DNA of 21,884 nt from assembly GCA_051011575.1 (NCBI GenBank), contig JBPCTR010000205.1, forward strand, positions 1 through 21,884, in the 5' to 3' direction. The notes below the pieces were generated by a model. That model was not told the DNA's origin. It searched no databases and saw only the letters and a list, made by a program, of their open reading frames with translations. This DNA is from SHLQ01 sp051011575. GTDB taxonomy: Bacteria > Actinomycetota > Acidimicrobiia > Acidimicrobiales > SHLQ01. Shown one piece after another: positions 13,899-20,659 of this stretch. The translations under genes and the position numbers were made by a program. Each line of letters starts with the position of its first letter. The first letter of the stretch is position 1.

Positions 13899-15419
13899 TC
13901 AGTCCGGGGCTGCGCCACCCTCGGCGCCACGGCGTGCCACGAACTCGTCCATCTGTCCGAGCACCGCGCTGTCGATCGGTGGTTGTTCGTACTCCTCGAG
14001 CGCAGTTCGCCACACACCGGCAGCCCGTTCGTCGACCCGGCGGCTGCCCTGTTCGGTCCACTGCTCGAAGTTCGTGCGCTCGAACACCAGCGGTTGGTAG
14101 AAGGCGGTTTCGTATCGCTCGAGCGTGTGCGGGGTGCCGAAGAAATGGCCGCCTGGCCCCACGTCGGTGATCGCGTCGACCGCGAGTTCGGCGTCGTTCA
14201 CGAGTACAGGTTGAAGCCACTCGGCGATGATCTGGCACATCTCGATGTCGACGATGAACTTTTCGAGGTTTGCGGCGAGGCCGCCTTCCTGCCAACCGGC
14301 GGCGTGGAGGATGAAGTTGGCCCCGCCGAGCAGAGCGCCGTACATGTTTGCCATCGTTTCGTAGCCGGCTTGGGCGTCGACCGAGTTGGATGTGCTCGAG
14401 CCCGACGATCGCCACGGCAGGCCAACATGGCGGGCGAGCTGACCACTGGCCAAAGCACCCTTCATCGCTTCGGGAGTTCCGAACGCCGGCGAGCCCGACT
14501 TCATGTCGACGTTCGAGGTGAAGGCGCCGTACATCACCGGTGCTCCGGGGCGCACGAGCTGCGAGAGGGTGACGGCGGCGAGTACTTCCATGTGTTGCAG
14601 TAGGAGGGCACCGGCGATGGTGACCGGCGCCATCGCTCCAGCGAGGGTGAATGGCGTCATGATGCACGGCTGGTTCATGCGGGCGAAATCGATGATCCCC
14701 ATCGACATGGGCACGTCGATCTGGCGCGGCGAGTTCGTGTTGATGTTCGTCCAACAGCAGCGCAATTTGGTCAACTCGTCATCGCTCTCGAGGCCATGGC
14801 GGATCTTCAACATGTCGAACACGTCGCGCACTCGTCGTCGGCCACGGGCAAATACGAAGGGCACCTTGTCGGTCAGGGTGAGGGTGGCGAGGGTGGAATG
14901 CAGATGGCGAGTATTGAGGGCGATGTCGTCGGGCTCGACACAGGGGCCGGTGGCTCCGAGCACGTCGTAGGTCTGAGTGAGACGAAGGAAGTTCGACTGG
15001 TCTTCGAGCGTGCCCGAACGTCGACCGCCTGTGAGATCGGATGCGAACGGCGGCCCCCCTACCGGAAGAAGGACAACGTTGCGGCCGCCGATCTGGGCGT
15101 TGCGGATGGGATTGGGAGCCACGATCTCATACTCCGATGGTGCCGACGCGATCGCCGCCGCCACCGAGTCGGGGTCGAGGCGAACGATGTCGTCGTCGCC
15201 CACGCTCGCGCCATCTTCCGCGAAGATGTCGCGAGCCTCGTCGAGAAGCACCTTGATGCCCTCGTCGGAGAGATAGCGAACCGCCGTTTGGTGGATGTGC
15301 TCAACCTCGTCGTCGGAGAGCACGCGAAGAGGCTCGAACGGGTTGACCAGTTGTCGACGGTGCGACGTGTCGATTGGTCTTCGTTCCCGACTGGCTCGCT
15401 GACGGCTTCGACGTGGCAC
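13899..15419 (-). CDS. MttB-family (trimethylamine methyltransferase-like) corrinoid methyltransferase, non-pyrrolysine
   Basis: A 506-residue protein of the MttB superfamily (COG5598). After a basic, poorly conserved N-terminus it shows the family's opening (LRVLSDDEVEHIHQTAVRYL followed by DEGIKVLLDEARDIF) and core TIM-barrel motifs: MTPFTLAGAMAPVTIAGAL, GAPVMYGAF, GSPAFGTPEAM, DAQAGYETMANMYGALLGGAN and LHAAGWQEGGL. True trimethylamine methyltransferases have an in-frame amber codon read as pyrrolysine. This frame is uninterrupted at normal family length, so it belongs with the non-pyrrolysine members such as glycine betaine:corrinoid methyltransferase (MtgB). The exact substrate is unknown and no cognate corrinoid protein gene is in the window. 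The GTG start at 15419 follows GGGGGGAC. Confidence 0.9.
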   Translation of the reverse strand: MPRRSRQRASRERRPIDTSHRRQLVNPFEPLRVLSDDEVEHIHQTAVRYLSDEGIKVLLDEARDIFAEDGASVGDDDIVRLDPDSVAAAIASAPSEYEIVAPNPIRNAQIGGRNVVLLPVGGPPFASDLTGGRRSGTLEDQSNFLRLTQTYDVLGATGPCVEPDDIALNTRHLHSTLATLTLTDKVPFVFARGRRRVRDVFDMLKIRHGLESDDELTKLRCCWTNINTNSPRQIDVPMSMGIIDFARMNQPCIMTPFTLAGAMAPVTIAGALLLQHMEVLAAVTLSQLVRPGAPVMYGAFTSNVDMKSGSPAFGTPEAMKGALASGQLARHVGLPWRSSGSSTSNSVDAQAGYETMANMYGALLGGANFILHAAGWQEGGLAANLEKFIVDIEMCQIIAEWLQPVLVNDAELAVDAITDVGPGGHFFGTPHTLERYETAFYQPLVFERTNFEQWTEQGSRRVDERAAGVWRTALEEYEQPPIDSAVLGQMDEFVARRGAEGGAAPD

Positions 15420-15520
15420 TGTCCCCCCAGGTTCACTCGGGCGCTGATCGGGGGCGAATCTAACGACTCGGCGATCGTGCTGTCTACAACCGCCCGCGGG
15501 AGGGTGGGGGTCGGCGAGTA

Positions 15521-16075
15521 CTACCCCTGGCGACCCGTGAAGGCGAGCATTTGCTCGAGCGGGGATGCGTCATCGGATGCGGCGAGAGCGGGCTTGAACC
15601 CGCCCGGTTGCGGACGATCCTCGGCCGGAACCAGACCCTGCCAGGTCGCGTTCGCAAAGGCGGCGAGTTCGTCGCTCATCTGGAGCTCCTGTCCCGTGGC
15701 CTGAGCCAGATCCCACGCGTGGGTGGCAGCGTCGGCCACGATCACGCTGAGCGCGGCCTCGCCGGGCACTTCACCGAAGGGCATCTGGTGCATCGCCTGA
15801 AGGATCTCGGGCGTTGCCGCCTCGGTGAGGTGCCCCGACGCTTCCGCCCATCCGGCCGCAGGACCGTTGGCGAGGAGATCGGGCGCCTCCTCGGGCGGCG
15901 CCTGCCCTTGGAGCCCGCCGGCGATTCCGTGAGCACCGCTGCACATGTGCTCGATCAGCTCGTGTACGTTCCATTCGTCGCATGGAGTTCGCATCTCGCG
16001 ATGATCCGACGTGAGGTTGGAGATGAGTCCACTCACGATTTGGTCGGTCTCCTGCATTGCTTGCGTCGCATCCAT
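15521..16075 (-). CDS. TIGR03086 family metal-binding protein (DinB/MDMPI-like)
   Basis: A 184-residue four-helix-bundle protein of the actinobacterial TIGR03086 group, related to the mycothiol-dependent maleylpyruvate isomerase N-domain and DinB. It has the characteristic TPCDEWNVHELIEH (30-43) with His43, and THAWDLAQATG (118-128) with His119 and Asp122, the likely metal ligands. Many relatives act with mycothiol as transferases or isomerases, but most are uncharacterised. The ATG at 16075 has GAGGAG upstream. It precedes the methyltransferase gene on the same strand by 101 bases and could be cotranscribed with it. Confidence 0.9.
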   Translation of the reverse strand: MDATQAMQETDQIVSGLISNLTSDHREMRTPCDEWNVHELIEHMCSGAHGIAGGLQGQAPPEEAPDLLANGPAAGWAEASGHLTEAATPEILQAMHQMPFGEVPGEAALSVIVADAATHAWDLAQATGQELQMSDELAAFANATWQGLVPAEDRPQPGGFKPALAASDDASPLEQMLAFTGRQG

Positions 16076-16157
16076 GCGGTGCTCCTCGTAATGATTGGGT
16101 AAGTGAAGACGAACCTATCCGAGCGGGGCCCTGTTGGGTAGCGCGTTCGTGTCTCGT

Positions 16158-16169
16158 TCGACGCGTCGA
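16158..16169. repeat. 12-bp palindrome in divergent gap
   Basis: TCGACGCGTCGA lies between the divergent TIGR03086 and DUF1330 genes. It is a possible operator, but the composition makes a chance match plausible. Confidence 0.25.
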
Positions 16170-16264
16170 GCCTGAACGCTGAAATCGATTCGCGACGATG
16201 TGGTGGACGGCGGGCCGAGCGCTGATCAGGATGGGTAGTCCAACACGTCGAGGGGGAACCTGAA

Positions 16265-16564
16265 ATGGCCAAGGGATATGTGATCTTCACCGAGGACGTC
16301 ACCGACCGCGACAAGATGGACGCGTACGCCGCCAAGGCCGTGCCGACCTTTCTTGCCAGCGGCGGTAAAGCACTCATCGCCGGACCAGCCGAGGAAGTTC
16401 CCGAGGGCGAATGGCATGGAAATCAGACCGTCGTTCTGGAGTTCGAGTCGCTCGACGCGGCGAAGGCCTGGTACCACTCCGACGGCTATCAGGCGATCAT
16501 CGGCGAACGCGAAGCTGCCGCCACATCCAACGCCGTGATCTTCGCCGGGTTTGAACCGGGCTGA
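16265..16564 (+). CDS. DUF1330 family protein
   Basis: A 99-residue ferredoxin-like-fold protein of the DUF1330 family, related to dimeric alpha-beta barrel (NIPSNAP-like) proteins. It opens with KGYVIFTEDVTDRDKMDAY, has the hinge SGGKALIAGPAEEVPEGEW, and carries the conserved VLEFESLDAAKAWYHSDGYQ. Its length is typical for the family and its function is not established. The ATG at 16265 has GAGGGGG about 9 bases upstream. Confidence 0.92.
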   Translation: MAKGYVIFTEDVTDRDKMDAYAAKAVPTFLASGGKALIAGPAEEVPEGEWHGNQTVVLEFESLDAAKAWYHSDGYQAIIGEREAAATSNAVIFAGFEPG

Positions 16565-16628
16565 GTTCGCCCGATGAAGGGGCTCGATTGGAGGTAGGGA
16601 AAACCCGATCGAGACGTCCCGGCTAGCA

Positions 16629-16644
16629 CCGTTCCGCGGAACGG
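16629..16644. promoter_or_regulatory. Perfect 16-bp palindrome upstream of the secreted lipase gene
   Basis: CCGTTCCGCGGAACGG is a perfect inverted repeat ending 22 bases before the lipase ATG (16667). That is a position where a repressor would block a promoter, or where an RNA hairpin would sit in the leader. It could instead help end the DUF1330 transcript, though no T-run follows. Confidence 0.5.
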
Positions 16645-16666
16645 CCGTATCCGTGACACTTTTCGA

Positions 16667-18622
16667 ATGACACTGCGGACGAAGGCCACCTCCACCCACG
16701 AACGAAGCGCCCTGGCGCTGGCACTCGCGTTGCTCGCGTCGGTGCTGGCGCTGGCATCTCCGGCGGGGGCGATCGCGGCCCACACGTGTCAGGGAAAGGC
16801 TGCCACGATCATCGGCACGAACGGTCCCGATGTACTCCTCGGAACCGGGGCGGCCGATGTGATCGTCGGCCTCGGCTCCGGCGACGTGATCAAGGGTCGG
16901 GGTGGAGACGACATCATCTGTGGTGGTGGCGGCCGCGATCAGATCGCAGGTGGGCCGGGCAACGACTATCTCGACGGTGGCAAGGGCCGCGACATCGTGA
17001 AGGGCAACGCGGGTGAGGATGTCGTGCTCGGTGGGCCCGGCGGCGACCGAGTTTTCGGCGGTCTCGGCGACGATGAAGTCAGCGGCGGTATTGGTGTCCT
17101 CGACCGCGTGAAGGGCGACGATGGCATCGACGTGTGTATCGATTCCGACGCCACGCGGATGGTGTGCGAGATCGTGGGCGATGAGTGCCTTGGATCGGCC
17201 TCGCAGTCCTTCGATCGCGGGATTTCGCAACGAATGATCGACCTGTCGTCGAAGGCATACGTGATCGATTCGCGATCGACGACGACCGGCGACGAGTGTT
17301 GGGAACTGCTCGCCGGAATCGAGAGCGAGGTGGTGGACGCCACGGATCTCGCCGATGCGTTCACCGACACCCAGGTCTTTGTTGCACAAAATCGTCGCAC
17401 CCAGGATCTCGTCGTGTCGTTTCGCGGTTCGGCCAGTATCACCGACTGGGTCAACGATTTTCAGATGACCCGGGTGCCATGGACGCTGTCGGACGGAAGC
17501 CGAATCGACGACGCCGTACACGGCGGGTTCGCGCTGGCCTGGGCAGCGGTGGACACCGAAGTGCTCGCCGAGCTGAGGGCAGCGGCCACCCCGGATACGC
17601 CCGGGGCTCGCGTGTATTTCACCGGGCACAGCCTCGGGGGCGCGCTCGCCACGCTGAGTTCGCTCGATCTCGTCGATGATCTCGTGAACATCGGGTACGA
17701 CCGCAACGACGTCGTGATGTACACGTTCGGTGCGCCCCGGTCGATGTCGCGGGAGCTGGCGAACATCCAGCAGACCCGGGTGCCGATGGCGCACGCCGTG
17801 GTGAATCCGACAGACATCGTTCCGCACACACCTCCCGCCGCCGGCGGCAATCCCTTCACCCATGTGCGCAAGGTCGTTGTCACCCATGGCGATCAGGACG
17901 CCGGCAACGTCGTGCGTTTCGAGCATGGCAGAGGCCAGGACTATCGAGGCTGCGCGCGGATGCCCATCGGAAGCCTCGCCGACCACGACCGCGACGAGTA
18001 CCGCCGGCGCCTCAACGCCGGCGAGATCAACGACCTTCGGACGTGGCTCACGGTCGACTCGGGTGAGATGCGGCTCAACTGGAGGAATCGACTCGAGGGC
18101 CCGTGCGACTGGGTGGCGCTCTACCAGCGCTCCTCACGGCCGACCGATCCATTCTCGAACCTGGCGGGCCTGCTGAACGACGGGCGCTACTTCGCTGTGA
18201 CCGACTCGAACAACACGATCAAGACGATCCACGGGAAAGCGGACGACTACTGGATCGGCTACGTGAACATGTTCGGCCAGTTCGTGAGTCAGAGCGAGTA
18301 CATCCCCCGCACGCCGAGCGTGTCGCTTCGTCGAAACGAGAATTTCATCGGCGGCGACACGATCGACTTCCGGTGGTCGGTGAGCGACCCGGGCGATCGC
18401 GACCTCATCGTCCTGTACGACCGTGATCCTCGGGACGCCGGGGTCAACGGGTACTACCGAAGCATCGTGGGTCGGGTCGAGGCGCTCGCCCGCACCTCGT
18501 CTCCGGAGCGCACCCAGATCCGGGTGGGATCTGACGCCGACAAATGGTGGGTGGCCTACGTGCTGGTCGACGACGACGGGAACCAGAGGATTCTGTCGGT
18601 TTCCCAGGGTGTGCGCGGGTAG
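16667..18622 (+). CDS. Secreted class 3 lipase with N-terminal RTX-like repeats and duplicated C-terminal module
   Basis: A 651-residue exported protein. The N-terminus is a Sec signal peptide (hydrophobic core about 15-34, SPAGA site). Residues about 45-140 are glycine/aspartate-rich calcium-binding nonapeptide repeats (GTNGPDVLLGTGAADVIVG, GGPGNDYLDGG, GGLGDDEVSGG). Residues about 190-450 are a lipase class 3 domain with GHSLGGAL; the triad is probably Ser322, Asp383 (NPTDIVPH) and His440 (LADHDRDEY). Residues about 467-548 and 556-648 look like two copies of one module (DWVALY...DDYWIGYV and DLIVLY...DKWWVAYV). RTX repeats are usually C-terminal and go with type I secretion; here they follow a Sec signal. 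No ribosome site is evident, and the start at 16667 is chosen by the signal peptide. It probably acts on extracellular esters or lipids. Confidence 0.9.
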   Translation: MTLRTKATSTHERSALALALALLASVLALASPAGAIAAHTCQGKAATIIGTNGPDVLLGTGAADVIVGLGSGDVIKGRGGDDIICGGGGRDQIAGGPGNDYLDGGKGRDIVKGNAGEDVVLGGPGGDRVFGGLGDDEVSGGIGVLDRVKGDDGIDVCIDSDATRMVCEIVGDECLGSASQSFDRGISQRMIDLSSKAYVIDSRSTTTGDECWELLAGIESEVVDATDLADAFTDTQVFVAQNRRTQDLVVSFRGSASITDWVNDFQMTRVPWTLSDGSRIDDAVHGGFALAWAAVDTEVLAELRAAATPDTPGARVYFTGHSLGGALATLSSLDLVDDLVNIGYDRNDVVMYTFGAPRSMSRELANIQQTRVPMAHAVVNPTDIVPHTPPAAGGNPFTHVRKVVVTHGDQDAGNVVRFEHGRGQDYRGCARMPIGSLADHDRDEYRRRLNAGEINDLRTWLTVDSGEMRLNWRNRLEGPCDWVALYQRSSRPTDPFSNLAGLLNDGRYFAVTDSNNTIKTIHGKADDYWIGYVNMFGQFVSQSEYIPRTPSVSLRRNENFIGGDTIDFRWSVSDPGDRDLIVLYDRDPRDAGVNGYYRSIVGRVEALARTSSPERTQIRVGSDADKWWVAYVLVDDDGNQRILSVSQGVRG

Positions 18623-18668
18623 CGGCTACGCGCTTCTACGGAGGCCCAGGCGGGTGGCGAGCACCGTC

Positions 18669-18674
18669 TATTCT
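18669..18674 (+). promoter_or_regulatory. Putative -10 box of the histidine kinase gene (leaderless arrangement)
   Basis: TATTCT fits TAnnnT and is followed by 6 bases and the ATG at 18681. No Shine-Dalgarno sequence is present. Confidence 0.35.
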
Positions 18675-18680
18675 CCGACC

Positions 18681-19994
18681 ATGAATTCGGAGCGGGATCT
18701 CGATCTGGACACCGTCGCCGACGCCGACATCCCGGAGGTACAGCGAGAGGCGCAAGCGTGGCTGATCGAGAACAACAGGTCCGATCAGCGGGTACTGGTG
18801 ATCTTCGCCGTCATCATCGGCATACCCACAGCGATCGCCGGTATCTGGTGGGGCGTGGCCGTGGCCGTGTGCATCCTGTGCGTGCTCCCATTCCGGTGGA
18901 AGGCGGCCCCCCACTTTCGACGGGGCGACGTCCGGGAGGGCCTGATCTGGACGACGCTCGGCGCGTGGTTCCTCACGTTCCCGCTGGTCACGGTCCTGCC
19001 CGACCTTCTCGCCATCTCGATTCAGAACGTGATCGGGCCGCTCATCCTGGCGGCCGCGTATCTTAAGCGACGCGATGTGCGGCGCCTCACGCTGTGGAGT
19101 GTGGCCGTGGCCGGCACGCTCGGCGTGATCGGCTTCTGGTCGCCGGGCGCCGGTCTCGAGGACGCGGTGCCGCGATGGGTGTACGTGGGTGGGCTCACCG
19201 CATTTCTCGTGATGAACCTGCTGCTCGTGATGGCCGACCTTCAGGAGTCGAATCGGGTGCGGTTGCGGATCATGCACCGCGCGATCGACAGCAATCGAGG
19301 CCTCCAACTCGCCGACCACGAACTGAGAGAGTCGAGGCGGCGCCTCGTCGTAGCGGCCGACGAGGAACGGGTGCGAATCGAACGAGACCTCCATGACGGA
19401 GCCCAACAACGCCTTGCGTCTCTCGCGATGCAGCTTCGCCTCGCCGCCGAGCTCGCCGACGAAGGCTCGCCACCCACGAGCGACGCGTTGTACGCGCTGC
19501 ACCGGGAGGTGACCGAGGCGGTCGACGAGCTGCGCGACTTCGCCCACGGCGTGTATCCCGCGCGGCTGAATGAACTTGGCCTCTCGGGCGCGCTTCGAGC
19601 CGTTGCCCGGCGCTCGCCGATCTCGATCGACATCGACGACCGGACCGTTGAGATTCCCGACAAGACCCTCGATGGCGAGGTTGAGGTCGGGCTGTATTTC
19701 GTGTGTCTCGAGGCGATCCAGAACGCGACGAAACACGGTGGTGCGGGCACGTCGATCGAGATTGGGGTCTCCTTCGATGATGGAGACTTGGTCGTCACGG
19801 TCGCCGACGACGCGGGCGGCTTCGATCCGAACACCGAGCGTTCGGGTCGGGGGCTGCTCAACATGGCCGATCGGGTCGAGGCCCTGGGTGGATCGCTCGA
19901 CATCATTCCAGATCTCGGCAGCGGGACCCGTGTGATCGCCCGGGTACCCACGAGCCCATCGGCGGTTTCCGACCTATTGAGGGGAGTCACGTGA
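18681..19994 (+). CDS. Membrane sensor histidine kinase, NarL/LuxR-type (HisKA_3)
   Basis: A 437-residue kinase. After a 35-residue cytoplasmic start come about six hydrophobic segments (about 37-56, 57-70, 88-110, 113-128, 137-152, 165-186) with no large extracellular domain. This suggests sensing within or at the membrane. A helical linker leads to the HisKA_3 dimerisation box, ERDLHDGAQQRL, with phospho-acceptor His238. The catalytic domain has the N-box EAIQNATKHGG (Asn348), DDAGGF (376-381) and GRGLLNM (389-395). I chose ATG 18681, 58 bases after the lipase stop; longer in-frame sequence overlaps the lipase gene. Its TGA overlaps the GTG of the response regulator, so they form a coupled pair. 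Confidence 0.93.
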   Translation: MNSERDLDLDTVADADIPEVQREAQAWLIENNRSDQRVLVIFAVIIGIPTAIAGIWWGVAVAVCILCVLPFRWKAAPHFRRGDVREGLIWTTLGAWFLTFPLVTVLPDLLAISIQNVIGPLILAAAYLKRRDVRRLTLWSVAVAGTLGVIGFWSPGAGLEDAVPRWVYVGGLTAFLVMNLLLVMADLQESNRVRLRIMHRAIDSNRGLQLADHELRESRRRLVVAADEERVRIERDLHDGAQQRLASLAMQLRLAAELADEGSPPTSDALYALHREVTEAVDELRDFAHGVYPARLNELGLSGALRAVARRSPISIDIDDRTVEIPDKTLDGEVEVGLYFVCLEAIQNATKHGGAGTSIEIGVSFDDGDLVVTVADDAGGFDPNTERSGRGLLNMADRVEALGGSLDIIPDLGSGTRVIARVPTSPSAVSDLLRGVT

Positions 19995-20647
19995 CGCGCG
20001 TGGTGATCGCCGACGATGCACTCCTGCTTCGGCAGGGTGTTCGTGCGGTTCTCCAAACACTCGATGATGTGGACGTGGTGGCTGAGGCGGCCGATCGCCC
20101 GGAGCTCATGGCGGCGGTCGACGAGCACGTGCCCGACCTGGTCGTCACCGATGTCCGCATGCCGCCCACGAACACGAACGAGGGGATCACGGCCGCCCGC
20201 GAAATTCGTCGAAACCATCCCGGCACCGGCGTGATCGTCTTGAGCCAGTACCTCGATGCCGACTACGTGCTCGAGCTGTTCGAGGACGGCACCGAGGGCC
20301 TCGGCTACATCCTCAAGGAGAACGTGGCCAACCGCCGCCAGCTCGCCGCCGCCATCGACGCCGTGTGCACCGGAAGCTCGTCGATCGATCCGGCCGCGAT
20401 CGAGGTGTTCGTGCAGGCACGGTCGCAGCGGCCGTCACCCATCGATGAGCTGACCGAACGCGAGCGGGACGTGCTGGGGTACATCGCGGAGGGTCTTCGA
20501 AACCGCGCCATCGCCGAGCGCCTCGACCTGAGCGAGAAGTCGGTCGAGAAACACATCAACTCGATCTTCGCGAAGCTTCATCTGACCGATGAGCCCGAGA
20601 GCAACCGCCGCGTGCGGTCGGTCCTCCTCTCGCTCGCCGAGCACTGA
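19991..20647 (+). CDS. NarL/FixJ-type response regulator, LuxR family DNA-binding protein
   Basis: A 218-residue two-domain regulator. The receiver domain (1-120) has the acidic pair Asp8-Asp9, phospho-acceptor Asp54 (VVTDVRMPP), Ser85 (VIVLSQ) and Lys109 (GYILKE). The LuxR-type helix-turn-helix (about 154-196) reads LTERERDVLGYIAEGL then RAIAERLDLSEKSVEKHI. It starts at GTG 19991, overlapping the kinase stop (GTGA), so the two are made together. Target genes are unknown; the flanking secreted lipase gene on the same strand is a candidate by proximity only. The stop is 12 bases from the end of the convergent HNH gene. Confidence 0.95.
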   Translation: MTRVVIADDALLLRQGVRAVLQTLDDVDVVAEAADRPELMAAVDEHVPDLVVTDVRMPPTNTNEGITAAREIRRNHPGTGVIVLSQYLDADYVLELFEDGTEGLGYILKENVANRRQLAAAIDAVCTGSSSIDPAAIEVFVQARSQRPSPIDELTERERDVLGYIAEGLRNRAIAERLDLSEKSVEKHINSIFAKLHLTDEPESNRRVRSVLLSLAEH

Positions 20648-20659
20648 TCGACTACTTCG

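Noticed and set aside
13831..14754. 307-codon minus-strand frame overlapping the MttB-family gene in another frame
   Set aside because: The product is Arg/His-rich and unstructured, and the 506-residue frame on the same strand has clear family motifs throughout.
13899..15419. Pyrrolysine-containing trimethylamine methyltransferase
   Set aside because: No in-frame TAG interrupts the 506-codon frame, so the pyrrolysine type is excluded.
16226..17986. 586-codon open frame on the minus strand opposite the lipase gene
   Set aside because: It is antisense to the lipase and DUF1330 genes, which show signal peptide, catalytic and family motifs. The antisense product is low-complexity with no recognisable domain, and long antisense frames are expected at this GC content.
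16667..18622. Type I secreted RTX toxin
   Set aside because: The repeats are N-terminal behind a Sec signal peptide, and there are no type I secretion genes nearby. The catalytic domain is a class 3 lipase.
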